NCBI RefSeq assembly: GCF_934371575.1
Contig: NZ_CAKRNY010000035.1
Location: 1 to 39,628 of the forward strand
DNA: 39,628 nucleotides
DNA from: an uncultured Blautia sp.
Lineage (GTDB): Bacteria > Bacillota > Clostridia > Lachnospirales > Lachnospiraceae
Direction of reading: 5' to 3'
In this document: piece after piece, positions 25,241-35,005 of the stretch
Position numbering within the stretch: the first letter of the stretch is position 1
Layout: each line of letters begins with the position of its first letter
Made by a program: the position numbers and the translations under genes
Notes under the pieces: generated by a model
Seen by the model: the letters and a program-made list of their open reading frames with translations, nothing else
Databases searched by the model: none
Told to the model about the DNA's origin: nothing

Positions 25241-25789
25241 TTATCTGGAGGATCTGTGACCTGGCTTTAAGAAGTCGAAATCATCCTCTTTCGTGTATCG
25301 GAAAAACAAGAGGAATACAAGCACTGCAATGCCGCAGGTCACATATATATCCGCCACATTGAAGGTGGGAAAATCAATCAGGGAAAAATAAATAAAATCC
25401 ACCACATATCCACGGAAAACACGATCAATAAAATTTCCCAGAGCTCCGGAAAATACAATGGCAGACGTGTAAAGCAACGGCTGGTAATAAACAGTTGCAG
25501 GTGCTTTTATAAAAAGATATATAATAGCTGCAAAAAATACAACACAGATCAATATCAGAAAAAGAACTTTATTCTGAAGCAGTCCAAATGCCATACCTCT
25601 GTTCTCCAGGTAACGCAGGGTCAGAACATGGTTAATAAGAGGTATTCCTGAATTTCCCTTTAAATACAGAATTGCGAGATATTTTGTCCCCTGATCCATA
25701 AGTACCAGAAAGAGAATAAGCAGAATGCTCTTCAATCGGTGCGCCTTTAAAGGCGAATCAGGATGTCTGTCTGATATAATATTTTGCAT
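25241..25789 (-). CDS. lspA: lipoprotein signal peptidase LspA
   Basis: Signal peptidase II, the membrane aspartyl protease that cleaves prolipoproteins before the lipidated Cys. Four hydrophobic spans are visible. The catalytic aspartates are D122 in GNFIDRV and D147 in FNVADI; ENRGMAFGLL is also conserved. ATG 25789 is used (182 residues) since AGGT lies 8 nt upstream; a TTG at 25795 would sit too close to it. The end -RSSR is basic. It begins 6 bp after aroB and precedes rluD. Confidence 0.95.
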   Translation of the reverse strand: MQNIISDRHPDSPLKAHRLKSILLILFLVLMDQGTKYLAILYLKGNSGIPLINHVLTLRYLENRGMAFGLLQNKVLFLILICVVFFAAIIYLFIKAPATVYYQPLLYTSAIVFSGALGNFIDRVFRGYVVDFIYFSLIDFPTFNVADIYVTCGIAVLVFLLFFRYTKEDDFDFLKPGHRSSR

Positions 25790-25795
25790 ATGCAA

Positions 25796-26887
25796 TTACC
25801 TGCAGATAGCGTGAATTCCTACAAGCAGTTCCTGGTCAGTAACTGTTTTGTCAATAAAGCTTTTTCCAAGACCATCCATAAGAATAAACTTAATCTGTCC
25901 CTGTTCCATTTTTTTGTCCTTCTTGGTGGCTGCAAGAATATCTTCCGGTGAAATTCCCTCTACAGACAAAGGCAGATTATAGATCTCAAGTCCATGACAG
26001 ATCTGAGCATATTCTGTGTCTGTAAGAAGTCCTCTTTCTCTGGAAATTGCAGCTGCAGCAACCAGGCCGATTCCAACGCATTGTCCATGGAGAAGCCTGA
26101 AATCCATCAGTTTCTCTACAGCATGTCCGATGGTATGTCCAAGATTGAGAAGCGCACGCTCTCCCTGTTCTTTTGGATCACGTTCTACGACTCCTGCTTT
26201 GATGGCGCAGCATCTGCGAATCATAGTGGAAAGCATTTCCGGTTCCATTGTCCTTATCACTTTGTAATTGGAGCATACAAACTCGAAAAAGTCTTTATCA
26301 CAAATTAGTCCGGTTTTAAGAATTTCGCCCATTCCACAGCCAAATTCGCGCTCAGGAAGGGATTGCAGGGTGCTCATATTCATATAGACGAGCCGGGGCT
26401 GATGGAAAGCACCGACCATATTTTTAAATTGTCTGAAATCCACACCTGTCTTGCCGCCGACGCTGCTGTCAACCTGTGCCAGAAGTGTGGTAGGAATCTG
26501 AATGAAATCAATTCCGCGAAGATAAGCTGCTGCTCCAAATCCGGACAGATCACCGGTTACGCCGCCGCCAAGTGCAACCACAAGACTTTTCCGGTCAAGT
26601 CCATTCTCAATCAGGCATTGGAAAAGATCCTGTACAGTATCAAGATTTTTGTTTGCTTCTCCTGCTGGAAAAGTAAACTGGCATACATGATCTGTTACCT
26701 TCAGGAGCTCTGCTTTTACCTGATCTGCGTAGAGAGGTGCTACTGTGGAATCTGAAACAATACACATATTTTTTCCTGCAAGTCCCTCTTCCTTTAAAGC
26801 CTGGGCAAGAAAAGAGAAGTCGTTTTCGAAGTAAATGGGATAACAGAATTCCCCGTCACGTTTTACAAGTAATTTTTTTTCTGCCAT
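25796..26887 (-). CDS. aroB: 3-dehydroquinate synthase AroB
   Basis: AroB makes 3-dehydroquinate from DAHP in the second step of the shikimate pathway, using NAD+ and a divalent metal. GGGVTGDLSGF (107-117), the IPTTLLAQVDSSVGGKTGV block, the metal-binding E188 in GMGEILK, NLGHTIGHA and LLHGQCVGIG are all present. Length 363 is normal. It is separated from other aro genes and sits inside the ylm/lspA cluster, between ylmH and lspA, where it does not belong functionally. Confidence 0.97.
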   Translation of the reverse strand: MAEKKLLVKRDGEFCYPIYFENDFSFLAQALKEEGLAGKNMCIVSDSTVAPLYADQVKAELLKVTDHVCQFTFPAGEANKNLDTVQDLFQCLIENGLDRKSLVVALGGGVTGDLSGFGAAAYLRGIDFIQIPTTLLAQVDSSVGGKTGVDFRQFKNMVGAFHQPRLVYMNMSTLQSLPEREFGCGMGEILKTGLICDKDFFEFVCSNYKVIRTMEPEMLSTMIRRCCAIKAGVVERDPKEQGERALLNLGHTIGHAVEKLMDFRLLHGQCVGIGLVAAAAISRERGLLTDTEYAQICHGLEIYNLPLSVEGISPEDILAATKKDKKMEQGQIKFILMDGLGKSFIDKTVTDQELLVGIHAICR

Positions 26888-26944
26888 AATTAAGTCCTCT
26901 CCTTATTTATATATAGTGATGCCGTACATAGGCGATATGTTCAT

Positions 26945-27697
26945 TCAGATATATTTTCTGAGACGGATACCAAGCCGCCCCTTCTTAGTCTGTCTGGAAA
27001 TGCCGTCATATATGAAACGACCCTTACCACGAACGGAAACAATATCTCCTTCTTTGGGTTCATAACCATTGGAGGTGATCTGCTTGCCATTTACAAACAC
27101 AAGCCCTTCCTCGATAAAGGAAACCATACTGCTTCTTGATGTCTGGAAAGCCAGTGCGATCAAGGCATCCAGTCTTACGGATGCACATGTTCCGTTAATG
27201 GATTCAAACTCTGGCTGCGGAATCTCTTCTGCATGATCTACTCTGGTGACAAGTACTGTGGTGTGCTTTACACGTATAAGATTTTCAATAAAAAAATCGG
27301 ACATTTTCTGAAGACAGAAGACCCATGCTTCTTTATCTTTAATGAGAATGTCGCCAACGACACTGCGGTCTACACCAAGGTTCAGAATTGCACCAAGATA
27401 GTCTCTGTGTCCAAGATCTTCAGAAAAACGAAGTGCTTTTGGTTCTATTCTCAGACAGTCCACAGGATAATCCCAGGAAAAACCCAGGTTTTTCGGGCAA
27501 AAGGCTGCCATCTGGCGCTCTGCGTGGGAATATCCGCCGAAAAGCTTCACCTCTACACCCATTTGGGAAATCTTTTGGGAAGCCAGCATATTTTGTTCGT
27601 TTAAGTTAAGAAAATCCGTAAAGGTGACAATATCTCTCTGGTAAGAGAGATTTGCCAGCTCCCGGATTCTCTTAAGTAAAAATTCATCCTTATCCAT
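26945..27697 (-). CDS. ylmH: YlmH family RNA-binding protein
   Basis: A 250-residue YlmH-type protein. The N-terminal two thirds contain the family block LGHRDYLGAILNLGVDRSVVGDI, and the C-terminal S4 RNA-binding domain lies at about 175-235 (LDALIALAFQTSRSSMVSFIEEGLVFVNGK). Bacillus YlmH has been linked to rescue of stalled ribosomal subunits and division-cluster function; the role here is inferred. It follows sepF by 5 bp and precedes aroB. Confidence 0.93.
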   Translation of the reverse strand: MDKDEFLLKRIRELANLSYQRDIVTFTDFLNLNEQNMLASQKISQMGVEVKLFGGYSHAERQMAAFCPKNLGFSWDYPVDCLRIEPKALRFSEDLGHRDYLGAILNLGVDRSVVGDILIKDKEAWVFCLQKMSDFFIENLIRVKHTTVLVTRVDHAEEIPQPEFESINGTCASVRLDALIALAFQTSRSSMVSFIEEGLVFVNGKQITSNGYEPKEGDIVSVRGKGRFIYDGISRQTKKGRLGIRLRKYI

Positions 27698-27702
27698 AAA
27701 AA

Positions 27703-28338
27703 TTAATAACCAGCTCTTACGGATGGTGTAGCTCCGCCAAGAATGTTCTGGAGATCTCCTGTAATGTCAACAGAAGAAGGACCAAGTACGAAAATGTAGC
27801 TGGAAATCTTCTGAAGGGAACCATTCAGGGAATAGCAGGCACCAGAGGCGAAATCAATGATACGCTGTGCAAGCTCTACATCAATACCTTCCAGATTCAG
27901 AATTACAGTTGCATTATCAAGCAGTGTGTCTGCAATTTCACGAGTGTCTTCCATAGAGGCAGGCTTAATTACACAAACCTCCATAGAAGAAGCCTGATTG
28001 GCACGACGGCTGCTTCTCATAGGTGTGATTTTGGAAGATGCGGCAGGACGCTGTTTTTCTCTTTCAGGGGTCTGTTTCACAGGTGCCTTGGCAGCTGCTT
28101 TCGAAGCGGCTGTATGTACAGGCTCTTCATCGAAATCATCCTCTTCTGCTGCAGAGTCCTCTTTCTTACGACCGAATTTCTCAAAGAATTTCTTCTTAGG
28201 TTTATCATCCATCGGATCATCATCGAGAAAATCACCGTCTTCGTCATCATCCATCAGGTCTTCATCTAAATAACTATCCTCATCGTAGTCGTCGTCATTC
28301 AGCTTAATAGAATCTAATAATTTATCAAAAACACTCAT
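27703..28338 (-). CDS. sepF: cell division protein SepF
   Basis: SepF bundles and tethers FtsZ filaments to the membrane. The N terminus MSVFDKLLDSIKL is an amphipathic helix, followed by a long acidic linker with runs of D/E (about 14-50) and a mixed-charge region. The conserved SepF domain fills about 120-205, with VILNLEGID and AQRIIDFASGACYSLNG. At 211 residues it is longer than Bacillus SepF because of the linker. yggS lies 24 bp upstream and ylmH 5 bp downstream, as in the classical ylmDEFGH order. Confidence 0.95.
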   Translation of the reverse strand: MSVFDKLLDSIKLNDDDYDEDSYLDEDLMDDDEDGDFLDDDPMDDKPKKKFFEKFGRKKEDSAAEEDDFDEEPVHTAASKAAAKAPVKQTPEREKQRPAASSKITPMRSSRRANQASSMEVCVIKPASMEDTREIADTLLDNATVILNLEGIDVELAQRIIDFASGACYSLNGSLQKISSYIFVLGPSSVDITGDLQNILGGATPSVRAGY

Positions 28339-28362
28339 TTTTAATCTCCAATCTTCGTCTTC

Positions 28363-29058
28363 TTAACAGGCAACGTAATTACGCTCACCAAAAATTCCGG
28401 TGCCAACGCGTACCATGGTTGAGCCTTCCTGGACAGCAACCTGATAATCTCCGGTCATACCCATACTCAAAACGCTCATGTTAACATTATTAATGTTTTT
28501 GGTGCTAATGTCAACACTTAATTTCTTCAATGTGCGAAAAACTTCTCGGTTTTCCTCTGGATTTTCCACAAATGGAGCAATTGTCATAAGTCCCATCACT
28601 TTGATATGGGAAAATGTGCTGATTTCCTGTAAAAGAGGAAGGACTTCATTTACTTTTAATCCAAATTTGCTATCCTCTTCTGCAACATTTACTTCCAGAA
28701 GAACAGGCATGATAAGATCTTTTTTTGCAGCTTCCTGTTCAATAGTCTGTGCCAGACGCAGGGAATCTACAGAATGGATCATAGCAACTTTATCAATGAT
28801 GTATTTTACTTTGTTGCGCTGCAAATGTCCGATCATGTGCCACTGGATATCAGATGGCAGCTGGTCGTATTTATCCATAATTTCCTGGACCTTATTTTCG
28901 CCAAAAACACGGGCACCGGCATGGTATGCTTCCAGAAGCATGGACACTGGCTTTGTTTTGCTTACTGCAACCAGTGTAACTTCATCCGGATTGCGTGAAA
29001 CGGATGCACAGGCTTTTTCAATATTTGTATTTACCTGCTGTAAATTATCAGCTAACAT
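28363..29058 (-). CDS. YggS/YlmE family PLP-homeostasis protein
   Basis: A PLP-binding barrel protein of the YggS/PLPBP family that buffers pyridoxal phosphate and affects amino-acid pools. The PLP lysine is K34 in AVSKTKP, and FGENKVQEI, WHMIGHLQRNK and SMGMTGDYQVAV are family signatures. At 231 residues it is complete. AAGGAGG precedes the ATG. It corresponds to ylmE, directly upstream of sepF. Confidence 0.96.
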   Translation of the reverse strand: MLADNLQQVNTNIEKACASVSRNPDEVTLVAVSKTKPVSMLLEAYHAGARVFGENKVQEIMDKYDQLPSDIQWHMIGHLQRNKVKYIIDKVAMIHSVDSLRLAQTIEQEAAKKDLIMPVLLEVNVAEEDSKFGLKVNEVLPLLQEISTFSHIKVMGLMTIAPFVENPEENREVFRTLKKLSVDISTKNINNVNMSVLSMGMTGDYQVAVQEGSTMVRVGTGIFGERNYVAC

Positions 29059-29102
29059 TTATAAGCCTCCTTAAAATTATATATCTAAGCATAATATATC
29101 TG

Positions 29103-30497
29103 TTATTTCACCTGGGAGGAATCCCTGGCAATACGGTCGTATCTGGAAAGTCCATAAGAAGTTTTGCTGGAAATAATCGCATATTCTTCATTCTGGTCCA
29201 GTATTTCAATATAACGGAATACAGCATAGCCCTGATTTACACAGTAAACACCCTCAAGGGAGTCTGTCTCGCTAACGATAAAACGCTGATTGGAGTTATC
29301 TTTTACAATGGCATCGCCCTCTTTAAATGTACTACGGGCAACGTAATAATTATAGGTATCATCATCTTCGTCGTCAGGATTGGCTTTTACTTTACCGTAT
29401 ATTGTGGCGCTGACAAAGGTTTTGACATTGTTGCCATCAGAATCTCTGGAAACCCTGTTGAAGCCTACACTTCCACTGTCTGGATCTGTGGTGGCATATT
29501 CTGCAGGAATCACATAAAAATCCTGGGTTGTTACTGCTGAAAGCGGAATTTTAAGACCTGCCACAGTGTTGGTAACCAGTTCAATATCAAGAAAACGGTC
29601 AGAAGCATATCGGATCAGACCGCGGCTGAAATCGATTTTACCATATTTCAGACCATCAATTTTGATAATGGAAAAATCACCGCTTTGGGTCATATCATCT
29701 TTAAGAAATTTTACACGGATGGTGGAACGGCCTTCAAGTCGGGCTGCCTGTTTGTCGCTGAGCGGAATGATCAGGCTCCACAGCTCACTGGTAATATTGG
29801 TGTAAATATTATCTCCTGTCTGAACTTTTTCGTCTGTTTTCAGATCAGTCTCATGATAAGAAGTCTGGTCGAAATCTTCTGCAGTAAGCGTGTCAGCTGT
29901 TTTATTTTCATAGCCGTCTGTAGAATACAGGATGATGCCATCGGTCTGCGCTTTACATATATTTTGTCCGCTGATCGTCACAACCTGAGAATTGGCATTT
30001 CCATCAGTGGAGATCCCTTCATACTGAAGGATACTTCCCTCGAGCTGATTTTTAAAACTGTAAGTATTATTAAATTTACTCCCTGAAAAGCTTTTGGAAA
30101 AGCTAAGCATGGAGCTTCGGATCTTTGAAAGCTCTTCCGGAGTCAAAGAGGTAACCGAATCAGCAATCTTGCCGGAGCTTAATCCGTAAACTGCACCTCC
30201 TGCATTGATCTTGCTTCCTTCTCTGGCATAGTAATTTACATAACCGGAAGATTCTGCTTTATAAACACTTTCCTCTCGAATTGAGATTCCGGTGTAGGTT
30301 TCGTTTCTTGATAAAGGACCTGTTGTTACCTGGTAGGATTCAATATGGGTAGAGGTAACAAGCAGAACTGCGGTGAAAATCATATATAATAACAATACAC
30401 CAAAAGCAACGGTGGCGATGTTCAGTCCGAATATTTTTTTCAGCTGTACAAAAAGTCCTGCCATTTTGCCAGGTCTGTTGGATTTCTTCTCGGACAA
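29103..30497 (-). CDS. HlyD-like membrane protein (orphan adaptor)
   Basis: A single-pass membrane protein of 464 residues resembling HlyD/membrane-fusion adaptors. The cytoplasmic N terminus is basic, one span covers about residues 26-49, and the outer part carries a half-lipoyl-like segment (SGYVNYYAREGSKINAGGAVYGL) and a beta-barrel-like C-terminal region. The start is TTG with AGGGGG 7 nt upstream. No ABC transporter, MFS or outer-membrane partner is adjacent. It heads the ylmE-sepF-ylmH cluster, as in other Clostridia, which suggests a cell-envelope or division role rather than drug export. Function unproven. Confidence 0.8.
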   Translation of the reverse strand: MSEKKSNRPGKMAGLFVQLKKIFGLNIATVAFGVLLLYMIFTAVLLVTSTHIESYQVTTGPLSRNETYTGISIREESVYKAESSGYVNYYAREGSKINAGGAVYGLSSGKIADSVTSLTPEELSKIRSSMLSFSKSFSGSKFNNTYSFKNQLEGSILQYEGISTDGNANSQVVTISGQNICKAQTDGIILYSTDGYENKTADTLTAEDFDQTSYHETDLKTDEKVQTGDNIYTNITSELWSLIIPLSDKQAARLEGRSTIRVKFLKDDMTQSGDFSIIKIDGLKYGKIDFSRGLIRYASDRFLDIELVTNTVAGLKIPLSAVTTQDFYVIPAEYATTDPDSGSVGFNRVSRDSDGNNVKTFVSATIYGKVKANPDDEDDDTYNYYVARSTFKEGDAIVKDNSNQRFIVSETDSLEGVYCVNQGYAVFRYIEILDQNEEYAIISSKTSYGLSRYDRIARDSSQVK

Positions 30498-30548
30498 TCA
30501 GATTCCCCCTTTGTTTTTGAGTCAGGCTCTATTTTTTCATACCAAACA

Positions 30549-30577
30549 ATTGTACCATTTTTTAACTTGGAAAACAA
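30549..30577 (-). promoter_or_regulatory. candidate promoter of the hlyD-like/sepF cluster
   Basis: On the - strand TTGTTT, a 17-nt spacer and TACAAT (5/6) with an upstream TG (extended -10, TGG-TACAAT). It diverges from the lexA promoter in a 209-bp intergenic region. Confidence 0.6.
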
Positions 30578-30617
30578 GGAAAAGAAGACGAAAAGTCTGT
30601 GAATAAAACGAAGAAAA

Positions 30618-30644
30618 CGAACGTATTTTCAGAATATCTGTTTG
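30618..30644 (+). promoter_or_regulatory. candidate tandem LexA (SOS) boxes upstream of lexA
   Basis: AGAATATCTGTTTG (30631-30644) matches the Gram-positive box CGAAC-N4-GTTYG at all but two fixed positions and overlaps the lexA -35. Directly upstream, CGAACGTATTTTCA (30618-30631) has one perfect half site and a weak second half. Autorepression of lexA is general in bacteria; binding here is inferred. Confidence 0.55.
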
Positions 30645-30670
30645 CTTAATCGGGAAAAATATGGTATGAT
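30642..30670 (+). promoter_or_regulatory. candidate lexA promoter
   Basis: TTGCTT (30642-30647) and TATGAT (30665-30670) are 17 nt apart, and TGG immediately before the -10 gives an extended -10. The -35 is overlapped by the SOS-box candidate. Confidence 0.6.
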
Positions 30671-30706
30671 AGAAAAAAGTTGAATATATTTCGGAGGAAA
30701 ACTCTT

Positions 30707-31327
30707 ATGACATATGGTAAAATCAGTAAAAAACAGCAGGAAATTCTGGAATACATAAAAAGTGAAATTTTAAACCGAGGATTCCCGCCTGCAGTTCGTG
30801 AAATCTGTGAAGCAGTAAATCTGAAATCTACATCTTCTGTTCACGCCCATTTAGAAGCACTTGAGAAAAATGGTTACATTCGCCGTGATGCCACTAAGCC
30901 CAGAGCTATAGAGATCATCGATGATAACTTCAATCTTGTTCGGCGAGAGGTGGTTAATGTTCCGCTTGTAGGTACGGTAGCTGCAGGACAGCCTATCCTT
31001 GCAGTAGAGAATGTGGAAGGCTATTTTCCTATTCCTTCAGAATTTATGCCAAACGAGCAGAGCTTTATGCTGAAGGTAAAGGGGGACAGCATGATCAATG
31101 CCGGAATTTTCGAAGGGGACCAGGTTCTTGTGAAACAGCAGTCCACAGCATCTAACGGTGATATTGTAGTTGCCCTTGTAGAAGACTCTGCTACAGTGAA
31201 GACCTTTTATAAAGAGAACGGTTATTATCGTCTACAGCCGGAGAACGATACCATGGATCCGATCATTATCACAGGTGAGATTCAGATCCTTGGTAAAGTA
31301 TTCGGTGTAATGCGTTTCTATCAGTAA
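30707..31327 (+). CDS. lexA: SOS repressor LexA
   Basis: LexA represses DNA-damage genes and cleaves itself when RecA filaments form. The winged-helix DNA-binding domain covers about 1-70 ([19 protein letters not shown]). The cleavage bond is A93-G94 in VAAGQP, and the catalytic dyad is S128 (GDSM) and K165 (ATVKTFY), so autocleavage should work. At 206 residues it equals Bacillus LexA. ATG 30707 has CGGAGGA upstream; an in-frame extension to 30680 would run into the promoter. It is transcribed alone. Confidence 0.97.
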   Translation: MTYGKISKKQQEILEYIKSEILNRGFPPAVREICEAVNLKSTSSVHAHLEALEKNGYIRRDATKPRAIEIIDDNFNLVRREVVNVPLVGTVAAGQPILAVENVEGYFPIPSEFMPNEQSFMLKVKGDSMINAGIFEGDQVLVKQQSTASNGDIVVALVEDSATVKTFYKENGYYRLQPENDTMDPIIITGEIQILGKVFGVMRFYQ

Positions 31328-31340
31328 ATTTGAGTATGCT

Positions 31341-31384
31341 AAAAGCCGTGTGCTCCATGATTGATGGATGGCCACACGGCTTTT
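31341..31384 (+). terminator. bidirectional terminator between lexA and rsfS
   Basis: A 12-bp stem AAAAGCCGTGTG (31341-31352) / CACACGGCTTTT (31373-31384) with a 20-nt loop. A on the left and T on the right give a U tract on both strands, suiting the convergent lexA and rsfS ends. Confidence 0.85.
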
Positions 31385-31432
31385 GTATATGCCAGATTGT
31401 CAGCACCGTATTGCGCAGTCAATTCCGGGACT

Positions 31433-31801
31433 TTATTTTTCTAAAAATTCATCCATCTCCAGTACTTTTCCATCTCTCCAGATTCTTTCCAGATCATAGA
31501 AAAGTCTGTTTTCCTCATCAAATACGTGTATGATCACATCACCGTAATCCATAAGGATCCAGCTGGAATTGCGATTTCCTTCAATCTGTTTTGCTTCAAA
31601 GCCGGCACGTCCAAGCTGCTCTTCCACATTGTCTACGATTGCCTGAACCTGATTGGAGTTTGTGCCGCTTGCGATTACGAAATAATCTGCGATTACAGAA
31701 ACAGTATGGATATCGATCACTTTAATATCCTGTCCCTTTTTATCGTCAATTGCCTTGCAGGCAATCTGTGCCATCATTTTTTCTGTACTTACTGTACTCA
31801 T
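31433..31801 (-). CDS. rsfS: ribosome silencing factor RsfS
   Basis: RsfS binds L14 on the large ribosomal subunit and blocks subunit joining when nutrients run low. The conserved core VIADYFVIASGTNSNQVQAI and DYGDVIIHVFDEENRLFYDLE is present; 122 residues is the usual size. Its ATG directly abuts the TAA of yqeK. It is the last gene of the rplU operon. Confidence 0.96.
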   Translation of the reverse strand: MSTVSTEKMMAQIACKAIDDKKGQDIKVIDIHTVSVIADYFVIASGTNSNQVQAIVDNVEEQLGRAGFEAKQIEGNRNSSWILMDYGDVIIHVFDEENRLFYDLERIWRDGKVLEMDEFLEK

Positions 31802-32416
31802 TTAGAGGTGCTCCTTTCCTGTTAAGCTGCTGCGTTTGTTATGCAGCTCTTTATAATAAACATAAGCCTCTCTTGAGGTGGGTTCAATGTCATCGGCAGA
31901 ATCTTCCTCCAGATACTCCAGAGTATCCTTCAGAATTTCATACATACATTCATCCAGATCCTGAAAAGCAATCCTGCGGATCTCTGTCAGCCTGCCAGCT
32001 TTATAACGCATGGGTTCGATATAATCTGCAATATAAATGATTTTTTCCAGAAGACTCATTTCACGTTTGCCGGTTGTGTGATAATTAATGGCAGAAAGAA
32101 TTTCCTGATTTTCAATTCCATATTTTGCATAGGCAATATAAGCTCCAAGCCTGGAATGGAGAAGAAATGGATGGTTTCTTTCAAAATCAGAAACCGGAAT
32201 ATTGTGTTCACTGCACATTTTCAGTTTCTTTTTATTAGGAATGCATTTGGCGCAGTCGTGAAGAAGACCGGCAACCTGTGCATCTTTAATATCATATCCG
32301 TGAACCATAGCCAGACATGCGCTGGTGTACATAACGCCCATGGTATGTTGGAAACGGTCTTCATCCAGATATTTGGAAAGTTTTTTCTCAATTTTTGCAA
32401 AATCGTAATCTGCCAT
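31802..32416 (-). CDS. yqeK: HD-domain hydrolase YqeK, Ap4A hydrolase type
   Basis: A 204-residue HD-domain protein of the YqeK family; characterised members split diadenosine tetraphosphate symmetrically to ADP. The metal-binding residues are visible: H24, the HD pair H53-D54 in LLHDCAKC, later HPFLLHSRLG, NYHTTG and IADYIEP. It stands between nadD and rsfS, its usual place in Firmicutes, and starts 2 bp after nadD. Confidence 0.94.
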   Translation of the reverse strand: MADYDFAKIEKKLSKYLDEDRFQHTMGVMYTSACLAMVHGYDIKDAQVAGLLHDCAKCIPNKKKLKMCSEHNIPVSDFERNHPFLLHSRLGAYIAYAKYGIENQEILSAINYHTTGKREMSLLEKIIYIADYIEPMRYKAGRLTEIRRIAFQDLDECMYEILKDTLEYLEEDSADDIEPTSREAYVYYKELHNKRSSLTGKEHL

Positions 32417-32418
32417 GG

Positions 32419-33054
32419 TCAGATTTCCTTCTTTCTGTAAATTCCATTCTCTTTCATATAAGAGATAACCTTATCCGGGACGTAGTATTTCAGGCTTTTT
32501 TCATCAGAAATCCACTGGCGGATCTGATGACTGGAAACATCAATATTCATAGTATCCAGACGGGCAAAATTTCCCTCATATTTTTCGGAAAGACGTTTGA
32601 TTTCCCTGTTCAGTTCATCTGAAGATGTGTGATTCCGCACAGCCACCACAAGTGTGCAGGCTTTACAGATTCGCCCTGGTTCTTTCCATTCTTCAAAAGC
32701 AAAAAGAGAATCAGCACCGATAATAAAATAATAGTCAGTATCCGGATTCTGTTCATTCAGTTCTTCTAAAGTGCGATAGGTATAGGTATACCCTGTCTCA
32801 TGCATTTCAGTAAGAGACAATTCAAAATGAGGATTGTCTTCAATTGCCAGACGTACCATTTCTACGCGCTGGCAGTCAGAAGCTCTGCCATCCCGATTGC
32901 GCTTATGGGGCGGATTGCCGGATGGCATAAATAAAACCTTGTCAAGGTGAAGCTGCTCATAGCTTTGTTCACCAAGAATAAGATGTCCCATGTGAATAGG
33001 ATCAAAGGTTCCGCCCATGATTCCGATTCTTTTTCGATTATTTTGGAAGTTCAA
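32419..33054 (-). CDS. nadD: nicotinate-nucleotide adenylyltransferase NadD
   Basis: NadD adenylates nicotinate mononucleotide in NAD synthesis. The nucleotidyltransferase motifs GGTFDPIHMGH (14-24, with HxGH) and VSSHQIRQW (ISSTxxR type) are intact. I place the start at TTG 33054, giving 211 residues and MNFQNNRKRIGIMGG, with GAGAAG upstream. A longer reading begins at another TTG at 33093, but it adds a basic tail not seen in the family and lacks a ribosome site. The chosen start overlaps yhbY by 17 bp. Confidence 0.92.
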   Translation of the reverse strand: MNFQNNRKRIGIMGGTFDPIHMGHLILGEQSYEQLHLDKVLFMPSGNPPHKRNRDGRASDCQRVEMVRLAIEDNPHFELSLTEMHETGYTYTYRTLEELNEQNPDTDYYFIIGADSLFAFEEWKEPGRICKACTLVVAVRNHTSSDELNREIKRLSEKYEGNFARLDTMNIDVSSHQIRQWISDEKSLKYYVPDKVISYMKENGIYRKKEI

Positions 33055-33331
33055 TTTTTTTCTTCTCTTTTTTGCCTTCGCGGTATAATACAATTTTCTT
33101 ACCGATTACCTGCACAACCTGGGAATGGGTGCGCTCTGCAAGAACCTGTGCCATTTCCTTTGGATCCTCCAGACAGTTCTGAAGGACACTGATCTTGATC
33201 AGCTCTCTTGCAGCAAGTGCTTCATCAACAGCTTTGGTATTCTCCGGAGTAAGACCGCCTTTTCCAAGCTGCATAATTGCATCCATTTTCATTGCCAGGC
33301 CTTTTAAGTATGCTCTCTGCTTACTTGTCAT
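33038..33331 (-). CDS. yhbY: YhbY family RNA-binding (CRM domain) protein
   Basis: A 97-residue CRM-domain protein that associates with pre-50S ribosomal particles in other bacteria. The core MTSKQRAYLKGLAMKMD and LGKGGLTPENTKAVDEAL are typical, as is the lysine-rich end. It lies between obg and nadD, with its 3' end overlapping nadD. Confidence 0.93.
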   Translation of the reverse strand: MTSKQRAYLKGLAMKMDAIMQLGKGGLTPENTKAVDEALAARELIKISVLQNCLEDPKEMAQVLAERTHSQVVQVIGKKIVLYREGKKEKKKIELPK

Positions 33332-33356
33332 AATATATCTCCTGTCTTAAAAAAAC

Positions 33357-34682
<1,326 letters not shown>

Positions 34683-34712
34683 TTATAGATTTGAAGCCCC
34701 TTGCTCAACTAA

Positions 34713-35000
34713 TTACTCTGCCTCTACTGGTACGATAGAAACCTGTTTCTTATCGCGGCCTTTTCTGGTGAATCTTACAACACCATCGGTCAGTGCAAAT
34801 AATGTATAGTCTTTTCCGCATCCTACGTTCTCGCCTGCATGGATCTTAGTTCCACGCTGTCTGTAAAGGATGTTGCCGGCTTTAACAAACTGTCCGTCTG
34901 CTCTCTTCGCACCTAATCTCTTAGACTCGGAATCACGACCGTTCTTTGTAGAACCAACTCCTTTTTTATGTGCGAATAACTGAAGGTTCATCTTCATCAT
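34713..35000 (-). CDS. rpmA: 50S ribosomal protein L27 with cleavable N-terminal extension
   Basis: L27 reaches the peptidyl-transferase centre with its N terminus. The sequence begins [14 protein letters not shown]: Firmicute L27 carries this short leader, which must be removed after the Phe (here F9-A10) by the protease Prp. The prp gene lies directly upstream. An AAGGAGG with 10-nt spacing supports the first ATG. The remaining 86 residues match the family. Confidence 0.97.
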   Translation of the reverse strand: MMKMNLQLFAHKKGVGSTKNGRDSESKRLGAKRADGQFVKAGNILYRQRGTKIHAGENVGCGKDYTLFALTDGVVRFTRKGRDKKQVSIVPVEAE

Positions 35001-35005
35001 TGTTG

